The notes under the pieces: model-generated
Database searches by the model: none
Seen by the model: only the letters and a program-made list of their open reading frames with translations
What the model was told of the DNA's origin: nothing
Made by a program: the position numbers and the translations under genes
Source of the DNA: Tissierellia bacterium
GTDB taxonomy: Bacteria > Bacillota > Clostridia > Tissierellales > Dethiosulfatibacteraceae
Length of the DNA stretch: 5,766 nt
Assembly: GCA_007116605.1 (NCBI GenBank)
Contig: SKID01000347.1
Span: 1 to 5,766, forward strand
Direction: 5' to 3'
Part shown: in pieces, positions 1 to 5,766 of the stretch
Numbering within the stretch: the first letter of the stretch is position 1
How the letters are laid out: each line of letters starts with the position of its first letter

Positions 1-3000
1 CAGATTCTTGCAGGTAATGGTATGGCTTCACCTTTTAACCCTTTAGGATATCCTTGACCATCCCATCGTTCATGGTGAGCTAAAACATATTCTGCAATTT
101 TCATCATGCCTTCTGCTGCACTTAAAATGCGATAACCAATTTCTGGATGGCGTTTGATTTCGATATATTCATTTTTATCTAAAAACCCTGGCTTATTAAG
201 AATATAATCTGGAATCGCAATTTTACCAATATCATGAAGTAAACCAAAAGCTCTGATTTCTTTTTCAATGGACTCCCCTAATTCAAGGGCATGGGCCATT
301 TTTTCGCATAATTCTGCTACCCGTGCAGAATGTGCTTCTTCTCTAGGACTTTTAACGTGGAGTGCATTAATGATGTTTTCAATGGCTCGTCCTCTAATGC
401 TAGGTCCTTCAAAAAGCTTTTTGTTATACATCATATCTTCTGCCTGTTTAAAGACACGGCTCATATCATCAGATGGCTCTTTTTTTGTAGCATATCCAAA
501 TGATAATGAAATCTCTATATCATTCACACTTTCGTTTTTAGAAAGTGCTTGTATTCTTTTGACAATTCCTTCTGCAACCACACTATCTGATTTAGGTAAA
601 ATCACAGCGAATTCATCCCCACCCACTCTAGCGATAATATCATCAGATCGACAAGCTAGCTGAATAATTTGAGCTGCTTTGATTAAAAGTTTGTCTCCGG
701 ATGCATGACCAAATGAATCATTAATTAACTTTAGTCCATTCACATCACCCATTAAGATGGTCATGGGCAAATTTCTTTCAGTATCCAGTCGATTTAAATG
801 CTCTTCAAAATATCTTCTATTATATAAGCCAGTCAAATAATCATGAAAACTTAAACGTTTGATGGCATCTTGACTCTTTTTCTTTTCTGTAAAATCACGA
901 AAAACTAACACAACGCCAGTGACTTCTCCCTCTTTATTAATAATCGGTGCTGCACTGTCTTCTATTGGACGTTCACTCCCATCTTTAGCTATGAGTAAAG
1001 TATGATTAGCAAGCTCTACAGTTTCTCCTGTTAATAATACTCTAATTACCGGATTGTCACATCGTTCTCTTGTGAGTTCATTAACTATATGAAAAACTTC
1101 TTCTATGGGTTTTCCTATGGCTTCTTCCTGAGTCCAACCGGTTAATTCCTCTGCAACTGGATTCATAATTTCAATATATCCAATAGAATCTGTTGATATA
1201 ACCCCATCTCCTACTGATAATAAGGTGGTTCTAAACTGTTCTTTATCTTGAATAATTTGTTCTTCTAGCAGTTTTTGCTCAGTAACATCTGTAATAACCA
1301 CAGCAAATTGCAAAAACTTTGGAGAGTAGGCGACTACTTGATAATATTTGCCTAGTTCTTTAGAGTAATTTTCATAATGAAGGGATTCTCCTGTTAAGGC
1401 TACATGGTTAAATTTTTCAATCCAATAAGCTTCTGTATTAGGCAATACTTCTAAGACACTTTTACCGATGAGTTTTTCTCTAGTTAGGCCTGTGAGTTTT
1501 TCATAACTTTCATTGATGTCTAAAAATCGATAATCATAGGCTTTGCCATCTTTATCAAAGATGACTTCATGTAAGGCTAATCCTTGTTCCATTTGGGTAA
1601 TTAATAACCGATATTGCTGTTCGCTTTGTTGTAAGGCTTTTTCAACTTCTTTTCTTTCGGTAATGTCTCGAATCAGGGCATAGGCCGTTGCATCATTAGC
1701 TTTAACAAAGCGGGCTTCAAAATAAGTGATACCCGCAGCAACAACAAGCTCATACTCACAAGTTTGGACTTCACCTGTTTGGAAAGCTTGATTAAGTGAA
1801 AAAGCAAACACTGTTGATGTTTCTTCTGGCAAAATATCATGGATGTTTTTTCCAATCATATCCTTAATTGGCCTATAAAGTAATTTGTCATCATTAGAAA
1901 TGAAATCTAAATAAATCCCTGACCGACTAAGCTTGATTACATTATCCGGTAAAATACTCACAATGGATTTACTTAATTCTTCGCTTTTTCTTAAACTTTC
2001 TTCTATTTGCTTTTGTTGAGTCAAATCTCTTGAACTAAAGACAATGCCTGTGATTTCATCGTTTTCTAAAATGAGCGTTCCAATGGTTTCCCAATAAAGA
2101 TACTGACCATTGGCGCATCGAATGCGGTAAAGAACCTTTGCGTAATCAGGTCTTTCCTGAATAAATTGGGTGAATTGTTCCATCACACTTGGCGCATCTT
2201 CTGGATGAACTAGGGACATCACATTTTTCCCAATTAAGCTCTCTATTGGATATCCCAAATTGGCATGAGATTTTCCAACAAAAGCAAAGTTGCCTTCACT
2301 ATCTGTAATCGCAATATGGTCAATCATATTATTAGTGATTAATTCAAGTAATTGCGCATTTTTCTTATATGATTCATTGGTTTTTTGCATTTTGGCTTCT
2401 ATTTGATTTTTATCTAGTATTAGCCCAACTTGTCTTGCAAAAGTTTCCACCATATGATGCTTGTGAAATATTTTATCTTTTGGCATCAATAAAGTGAAAT
2501 TTCCTAAGAAACGTTCGTTTTTAGCTACTTTTACAATGAATGTTTGACCAATTCCTAATCGGCTAGCTATCAAATCCACTACTTTTAGGGGAAGCCGTTT
2601 TCCTACCAGTTGACTTAATAAGTCAAATTGAATAATCATTTGATCTTCCATTTTCATTAAGACACGTTCATCATTCTTCCATTTTCTGTCTTTTATTGAA
2701 GTGTTCACCAGTTTAAGGCCTTTTTCAACTATCTCTTGATCTCCACAAATAGCCATGGTGGTAAACTGCTGACCATTGTCATCATAAAGATTAAAAGCTA
2801 CAATTTTAGCCTCTGAAATTTCAAGCATGGTTTGTCCCATCAAATCATAGTCAATCTCTCTAATGGGTTGATCTAAAAAAGCATCTGCTAAACGATTAAT
2901 TTTTTCAAGATCATTTATCTGCTTTTTTTCTGTTGTAATATCTGTAAAAAAAACACCAAAACAATGCTTTTCTGCCGAAAAAGCACTGCCTCGATACCAT

Positions 3001-3290
3001 TTTTCTAAAGTTTTAGAGTAGGTCTCAAATTCTTTTTGATGACCTGTCTTAACGACTTCATGGTAAAAACTTATCCAATTTCTACTACTTTGAATAATCT
3101 CTGGAAATACTACTGATACTGACTTTCCAATGATATCTTCTGATTTTTTTCCGGTCATGATTTCAAAAGCTTTATTGACTTCCAAAAACTTATAATCGAA
3201 GGGGTTTCCTTTTGCATCATACAGCATTTGATGATAAGCATACCCCATTGGAGAATGATTAATAATGGATTGATATCTTGTGTCACTCAT
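1..3290 (-). CDS. Soluble multi-PAS/GAF sensor with GGDEF and HD-GYP domains (cyclic-di-GMP synthase/phosphodiesterase), C-terminus cut by window edge
   Basis: This is a cytoplasmic cyclic-di-GMP turnover protein; 1096 residues are visible and no stop is reached. Approximate domain order: PAS1 1-117, GAF-like 130-295, PAS2 305-425 (PAS_3 type, HPED motif), PAS3 437-545, PAS4 558-672, PAS5 686-805, GGDEF 812-960, HD-GYP from 965. The PAS domains end in the usual D-[IVLF]-T-x-[QEK]-[RQK]-K linker. The cyclase domain has an intact GGDEF (890-894), substrate-loop residues D849, N857 and D858, and an RSDD inhibitory site (881-884) five residues before GGDEF. The phosphodiesterase domain shows H987, HD at 1019-1020, H1048, HH at 1072-1073 and GYP at 1080-1082. 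Both domains therefore look catalytically competent. About 60-90 residues, including the last metal-binding Asp region, should lie beyond the edge. The ATG at 3290 is fixed by an in-frame TAG four codons upstream and by a good ribosome binding site. No membrane helix is seen. The ligands of the sensor domains cannot be told from sequence. The architecture is secure; the net enzymatic direction is unknown. Confidence 0.95.
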   Translation of the reverse strand, partial: MSDTRYQSIINHSPMGYAYHQMLYDAKGNPFDYKFLEVNKAFEIMTGKKSEDIIGKSVSVVFPEIIQSSRNWISFYHEVVKTGHQKEFETYSKTLEKWYRGSAFSAEKHCFGVFFTDITTEKKQINDLEKINRLADAFLDQPIREIDYDLMGQTMLEISEAKIVAFNLYDDNGQQFTTMAICGDQEIVEKGLKLVNTSIKDRKWKNDERVLMKMEDQMIIQFDLLSQLVGKRLPLKVVDLIASRLGIGQTFIVKVAKNERFLGNFTLLMPKDKIFHKHHMVETFARQVGLILDKNQIEAKMQKTNESYKKNAQLLELITNNMIDHIAITDSEGNFAFVGKSHANLGYPIESLIGKNVMSLVHPEDAPSVMEQFTQFIQERPDYAKVLYRIRCANGQYLYWETIGTLILENDEITGIVFSSRDLTQQKQIEESLRKSEELSKSIVSILPDNVIKLSRSGIYLDFISNDDKLLYRPIKDMIGKNIHDILPEETSTVFAFSLNQAFQTGEVQTCEYELVVAAGITYFEARFVKANDATAYALIRDITERKEVEKALQQSEQQYRLLITQMEQGLALHEVIFDKDGKAYDYRFLDINESYEKLTGLTREKLIGKSVLEVLPNTEAYWIEKFNHVALTGESLHYENYSKELGKYYQVVAYSPKFLQFAVVITDVTEQKLLEEQIIQDKEQFRTTLLSVGDGVISTDSIGYIEIMNPVAEELTGWTQEEAIGKPIEEVFHIVNELTRERCDNPVIRVLLTGETVELANHTLLIAKDGSERPIEDSAAPIINKEGEVTGVVLVFRDFTEKKKSQDAIKRLSFHDYLTGLYNRRYFEEHLNRLDTERNLPMTILMGDVNGLKLINDSFGHASGDKLLIKAAQIIQLACRSDDIIARVGGDEFAVILPKSDSVVAEGIVKRIQALSKNESVNDIEISLSFGYATKKEPSDDMSRVFKQAEDMMYNKKLFEGPSIRGRAIENIINALHVKSPREEAHSARVAELCEKMAHALELGESIEKEIRAFGLLHDIGKIAIPDYILNKPGFLDKNEYIEIKRHPEIGYRILSAAEGMMKIAEYVLAHHERWDGQGYPKGLKGEAIPLPARI

Positions 3291-3296
3291 AAAGCA

Positions 3297-3301
3297 CCCC
3301 T
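3297..3301 (-). promoter_or_regulatory. Ribosome binding site of the PAS-GGDEF-HD-GYP gene
   Basis: The minus strand reads AGGGG, then a 6-nt spacer, then ATG at 3290. The site lies in the 36-nt gap after the stop of the zinc-ribbon gene and overlaps the in-frame TAG at 3302-3300. It supports this start and independent translation initiation within a shared transcript. I see no terminator in the gap. Confidence 0.8.
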
Positions 3302-3326
3302 ATTGATATTGGATTTGACTTGCTTC

Positions 3327-4580
3327 TTAATCCTCATCCACATACTCATATCGCGCATATATTTCAAAATAGGCTCTCTCAAAGGGCCAGCCTTCTTGTG
3401 GTGTGACAGTAATACCAGTGACTAATTCTATTTGTTGTCCTGCGTTCCCATGCTTACCATACCTTGGCACTGTAAACTCAGTTGTAAAAGTATTGTTATT
3501 AGACCCTTCTAAGGCTTGTAAGCGATTAATGCCTACAAATGTAAAATTGCCATCGTAAGCAGATTGAAAGCCATAACTCTTCGAATCTAAATCCCAGGTT
3601 GCCCAAACAGTAAATGTTTCTATCCTATCAGGGTAGAGTTTATCTGGTAAGTCCTCCCATGTGACATTAAAGTTTTTTAATACTTCATCTCCGGAACGAT
3701 AAGTCACATAATGATCAAAGTCATAAGAGTAAGGATCTGTAGTCACAACCTTACGCTCTTTTAAAATATTTTGACTTGTATTTTCTTCTGTAACATCCGA
3801 GAAGTGATTCTCAGGATATTCATGAGCCACTCTCTTCCAATAGCCTTCACTACCAAGCTTAACACGATAAGTGCCACTAAAGACGATTTCTGGATTTTGG
3901 ATGTTTGTTGCTGTAACAAGATAGGTACCACCAATCCAACTTGCAAAATAGGGTGCTGATCTTTTACCTGAGCTTTCACTATAATGATATAACCGTCCCG
4001 CTGTATCGAGATTTCTCAGGAGTGTTTCTTCATCTGCAGGTTCCCATTCCCAGTTATAAAGTAAAGGGTTATGATTATTAGATAAATGGGCGATCATACT
4101 CTCCCCTGGTAAATAAATTGCTTTATCAAACACAATGGTTCTATCTGTGGCTTGTGCCCCAGCAGTCACAGTCGCTTCTTCTTGGGAAGAAGTTGGATTT
4201 GATGTCGATTGCTCACTAGCCTCTTCTTTTGAGCTATCTTCATCCATGACAACCTCTGTATTCGGCGCTAATGATAACCATTCCTCTTCTGGTATACTGG
4301 GAAATAAAATGGACACAATGACTCTTATGCCAATGGCCCCAATTATTGAAACTGTGGCTAATATTCCCATGGTTCTTAAGTTCTTAGGCTTATTTTGTGG
4401 CATGCTCACTTTTTTTTCTATTATGGCTTGTTTTTCATCCAATCCCTGCTGTTGTTGATTTTCTGATAAGGGAGGACTCGTTGTTGTACCCTCTACCTTT
4501 GCCTTATTCAGCTGATGGCCACATTCTTCGCAAAAAAACGCATCCTCATGATTCTTTGCTCCACATTTTGTGCAAAACAT
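3327..4580 (-). CDS. Zinc-ribbon, single-pass membrane protein with large extracytoplasmic beta-rich region, function unknown
   Basis: This is a 417-residue protein. Residues 1-24 form a zinc ribbon of the CxxCG...CxxCG type, with ligands C3, C6, C17 and C20. A polar Gln/Lys-rich stretch (25-70) ending in basic residues precedes one hydrophobic helix at about 71-93. The positive-inside pattern puts the zinc ribbon in the cytoplasm and the rest outside. Residues 97-145 are an acidic Ser/Thr linker. Residues 148-243 look like an Ig- or PKD-like beta domain (a YLPGES start and a GTYLVTATN strand near the end). Residues 245-417 are rich in aromatics and beta-forming residues, and I do not recognise their family. 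There is no signal peptide and no enzymatic motif. The ATG at 4580 is the only candidate start before an in-frame TAA at 4607-4605. The gene lies 36 nt upstream of the cyclic-di-GMP gene and is probably in its operon. Zinc-ribbon proteins with a single helix and an external domain are common in Clostridia and mostly uncharacterised. A sensory or adaptor role is inference from context only. Confidence 0.9.
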   Translation of the reverse strand: MFCTKCGAKNHEDAFFCEECGHQLNKAKVEGTTTSPPLSENQQQQGLDEKQAIIEKKVSMPQNKPKNLRTMGILATVSIIGAIGIRVIVSILFPSIPEEEWLSLAPNTEVVMDEDSSKEEASEQSTSNPTSSQEEATVTAGAQATDRTIVFDKAIYLPGESMIAHLSNNHNPLLYNWEWEPADEETLLRNLDTAGRLYHYSESSGKRSAPYFASWIGGTYLVTATNIQNPEIVFSGTYRVKLGSEGYWKRVAHEYPENHFSDVTEENTSQNILKERKVVTTDPYSYDFDHYVTYRSGDEVLKNFNVTWEDLPDKLYPDRIETFTVWATWDLDSKSYGFQSAYDGNFTFVGINRLQALEGSNNNTFTTEFTVPRYGKHGNAGQQIELVTGITVTPQEGWPFERAYFEIYARYEYVDED

Positions 4581-4586
4581 TGTTTT

Positions 4587-4594
4587 CTCCCCTT
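4587..4594 (-). promoter_or_regulatory. Ribosome binding site of the zinc-ribbon gene
   Basis: The minus strand reads AAGGGGAG, then a 6-nt A-rich spacer, then ATG at 4580. This is a near-ideal Shine-Dalgarno sequence for a low-GC Gram-positive and confirms the start that places the first zinc-ribbon cysteine at residue 3. Confidence 0.85.
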
Positions 4595-4609
4595 TTCTTA
4601 AACATTAGG

Positions 4610-4640
4610 TATAGTAAAGCATTTATTAAATTTTACTATA
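4610..4640. repeat. Perfect 9-bp inverted repeat, possible operator
   Basis: TATAGTAAA at 4610-4618 is the exact reverse complement of TTTACTATA at 4632-4640, separated by 13 nt. The arm centres are 22 bp apart, about two helical turns, so both half-sites would face the same side of the DNA, as expected for a dimeric regulator. One arm overlaps the candidate -10 box, and the repeat lies 16 nt upstream of the ribosome binding site of the zinc-ribbon gene. No T-run follows on either strand and the stem is very AT-rich, so a terminator is unlikely. AT-rich gaps do yield chance palindromes, so the operator role is an inference. Confidence 0.45.
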
Positions 4641-4658
4641 GATTCATTTATTTATCCA
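4630..4658 (-). promoter_or_regulatory. Candidate sigma-A-type promoter of the zinc-ribbon/cyclic-di-GMP operon
   Basis: On the minus strand, TGGATA (4658-4653, 4 of 6 to TTGACA) is followed after 17 nt by TAAAAT (4635-4630, 5 of 6 to TATAAT). Transcription would start near 4623, giving a leader of about 40 nt before the ATG. The -10 lies inside one arm of the 9-bp inverted repeat. The region is AT-rich and offers other weak -10 look-alikes, such as TATAGT at 4640-4635, so the exact boxes are uncertain. Confidence 0.3.
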
Positions 4659-4674
4659 TCTTTTTGTTGGATAA
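4652..4674. repeat. Perfect 7-bp inverted repeat downstream of the transporter gene
   Basis: TTATCCA at 4652-4658 pairs exactly with TGGATAA at 4668-4674 across a 9-nt loop. It starts 20 nt after the transporter stop codon. With only two G-C pairs in the stem and no U-run after it on the minus strand, it is a poor intrinsic terminator. One arm overlaps the candidate -35 box. It could be a weak transcript-end hairpin, a second regulatory site or chance. Confidence 0.3.
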
Positions 4675-4694
4675 CTTAATGGTAAATTGAATAT

Positions 4695-5766
4695 TCACAC
4701 GCCCGGATTCATCTTTATTTTAATTCTAACTCTTCTTTTGATATACAAAGTTAAAATAAATCCTACCCCATTCATGACTGCGACGATCATAAAAGCCATA
4801 CTATAATCTCCACCTGTGGCTTCTTTTACTACTGCTGCTATTCTAGGTCCTACAAAAGCTGCTAATCCAAATGCAGTGAATATGATTCCGTAATTAATTC
4901 CAATATTTTTTGACCCAAAGTTATCTGCTGTCACAGAAGGCATAATACCCAGATAACCTCCAAAGCTTAAGGCGATTCCGCAAATACCTAACAAAAAAAG
5001 TGGGAAACTAGAAGCTATATTGAGTATCAGTAAGCAGATACCACTAAATAGATACATGTACGCTAGTGTATTGTATCGACCCATTCTGTCTGAGATCACT
5101 CCCCAAAAAACACGACCTGCTGAATTAGCAATTCCAAGAAAACTAATGGCTAATGCTGCTGTGGCCGGGTCTAAGCCGATTTTTTCCTGTCCTATTGGTG
5201 AAGCATGACCGATAATCATTAAGCCACCCATACAACCGATAGTATACATGAGCCATACAAGATAAAAGTCTATGGTTCGAAGCATCTCACCAGAATTGTA
5301 ATCATGGCTGGTCACATGAATTGTTCCAGTATAACCTTTAAAACCTTCTGGCTTCCAACTTAAATCAGGAGCACTGATAAGTGTTGAAGCTATCACTAGT
5401 GCTACAGCAAAAGCAAGCCCTAAAATATTAAAAGTTCTCAAAGCACCTACTGATAAAATCATTCTAGCAACAATAGGTGCAAATATGACTGCTCCTAGAC
5501 CAAATCCCATGGCGATTAAACCACCTGCTAGCCCTCTTTTATCTGGAAACCACTTAATCGTATTGCCTACTGTACAAGCATATACCGTCCCCATCCCAAT
5601 CCCTCCAAGAAAACCATAAGTTAAATAGAGTCCAAGAATCGAGTTGACATTCCCTGCTAAAAACATGCCTATCCCAAAAATGATACCACCGATCATGGAG
5701 ACCACTCTTGGTCCTTTTTTATCTTGAATACGACCTGCAATAATCATTGCAAAAGGAACAATTGAA
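4695..5766 (-). CDS. OFA-type (oxalate/formate antiporter family) MFS transporter, N-terminus cut by window edge
   Basis: The frame is open to the right edge and gives 356 residues ending at TGA 4697-4695. Roughly 50-60 N-terminal residues (helix 1 and most of helix 2) should lie outside. The visible part starts in late helix 2 and runs into MFS motif A, AGRIQDKKGPR (about residues 10-20). It continues through helices 3-12, with a second, degenerate motif A, GRVFWGVISDRMGR, after helix 8. A GGIGMG stretch in helix 4, the segment NTIKWFPDKRGLAGG between helices 4 and 5, and EMLRTIDFYLVWLMY entering helix 7 are typical of the OFA branch, which exchanges or carries small carboxylates. The C-terminus is a short basic tail. 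Helix 11 carries no lysine, unlike the oxalate exchanger OxlT with its essential helix-11 Lys, so oxalate is not supported as substrate. The Met at 5747 is internal and not the true start. Family assignment is firm; the substrate is unknown. Confidence 0.92.
   Translation of the reverse strand, partial: SIVPFAMIIAGRIQDKKGPRVVSMIGGIIFGIGMFLAGNVNSILGLYLTYGFLGGIGMGTVYACTVGNTIKWFPDKRGLAGGLIAMGFGLGAVIFAPIVARMILSVGALRTFNILGLAFAVALVIASTLISAPDLSWKPEGFKGYTGTIHVTSHDYNSGEMLRTIDFYLVWLMYTIGCMGGLMIIGHASPIGQEKIGLDPATAALAISFLGIANSAGRVFWGVISDRMGRYNTLAYMYLFSGICLLILNIASSFPLFLLGICGIALSFGGYLGIMPSVTADNFGSKNIGINYGIIFTAFGLAAFVGPRIAAVVKEATGGDYSMAFMIVAVMNGVGFILTLYIKRRVRIKIKMNPGV

Noticed and set aside
268..663. Plus-strand open frame of 131 codons
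   Set aside because: It lies wholly antisense to the GGDEF and HD-GYP coding region, whose minus-strand frame carries unmistakable catalytic motifs. The peptide has no recognisable features.
1673..1855. Minus-strand open frame of 60 codons
   Set aside because: It is an alternate frame inside the PAS3 coding region of the large sensor gene, with no ribosome binding site or family resemblance.
3228..3425. Plus-strand open frame spanning the gap between the two operon genes
   Set aside because: It runs antisense to both genes' ends, has no good ribosome binding site and encodes a peptide of low plausibility.
3761..3979. Minus- and plus-strand short frames within the zinc-ribbon gene
   Set aside because: They are shadows of the 417-residue frame, which has a clear start, ribosome binding site and domain structure.
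4652..4674. Intrinsic terminator of the transporter gene
   Set aside because: The stem is only 7 bp with two G-C pairs, and no U-run follows on the minus strand, so I list it only as an inverted repeat.
4135..4690. Two plus-strand frames antisense to the zinc-ribbon N-terminus, one extending into the intergenic gap
   Set aside because: Their hydrophobic stretches mirror the antisense of the linker and membrane segment. No Shine-Dalgarno sequence precedes them and most of their length is antisense to a convincing gene.
5020..5208. Plus-strand open frame of 62 codons inside the transporter gene
   Set aside because: It lies antisense to transporter helices 8-9, and no independent signal supports it.
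5745..5747. ATG at 5747 as start of the transporter
   Set aside because: The frame stays open to the window edge, and the residues upstream (SIVPFA) continue helix 2. Starting here would remove the first two helices of a 12-helix family.

Overview
The window comes from an AT-rich, low-GC genome. All three genes lie on the minus strand. The two complete starts have strong purine-rich Shine-Dalgarno sequences (AGGGG and AAGGGGAG) 6 nt from ATG. Codon use, the OFA-type transporter and a zinc-ribbon/membrane-anchor protein beside a large PAS-GGDEF-HD-GYP protein all suggest an anaerobic Firmicute of the Clostridia type. That placement is an inference from style; no rRNA or other marker is present.

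Layout in the direction of transcription (right to left). (1) 5766-4695: the C-terminal 356 residues of a major facilitator transporter of the oxalate/formate antiporter (OFA) type, with its N-terminus beyond the right edge. (2) 4694-4581: a 114-nt gap with two perfect inverted repeats, a candidate promoter and a strong ribosome binding site. (3) 4580-3327: a 417-residue protein with an N-terminal four-cysteine zinc ribbon, one membrane helix, an acidic Ser/Thr linker and a large, probably extracytoplasmic beta-rich region of no family I recognise. (4) 3290-1: the first 1096 residues of a soluble cyclic-di-GMP signalling protein with the order PAS, GAF-like, PAS, PAS, PAS, PAS, GGDEF, HD-GYP. 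It is cut by the left edge just after the GYP motif.

Genes 3 and 4 are 36 nt apart on the same strand, with the second gene's ribosome binding site in the gap, so they are probably co-transcribed. The cyclic-di-GMP protein has no membrane segment, while its upstream neighbour has an external domain and a cytoplasmic zinc ribbon. A plausible but untested reading is that the two form a surface-sensing or envelope-sensing pair that controls cyclic-di-GMP. The transporter is separated by the regulatory-looking gap and is probably a different transcription unit.

The plus strand holds no credible gene. I see no tRNA, rRNA, CRISPR array, transposase or phage gene.
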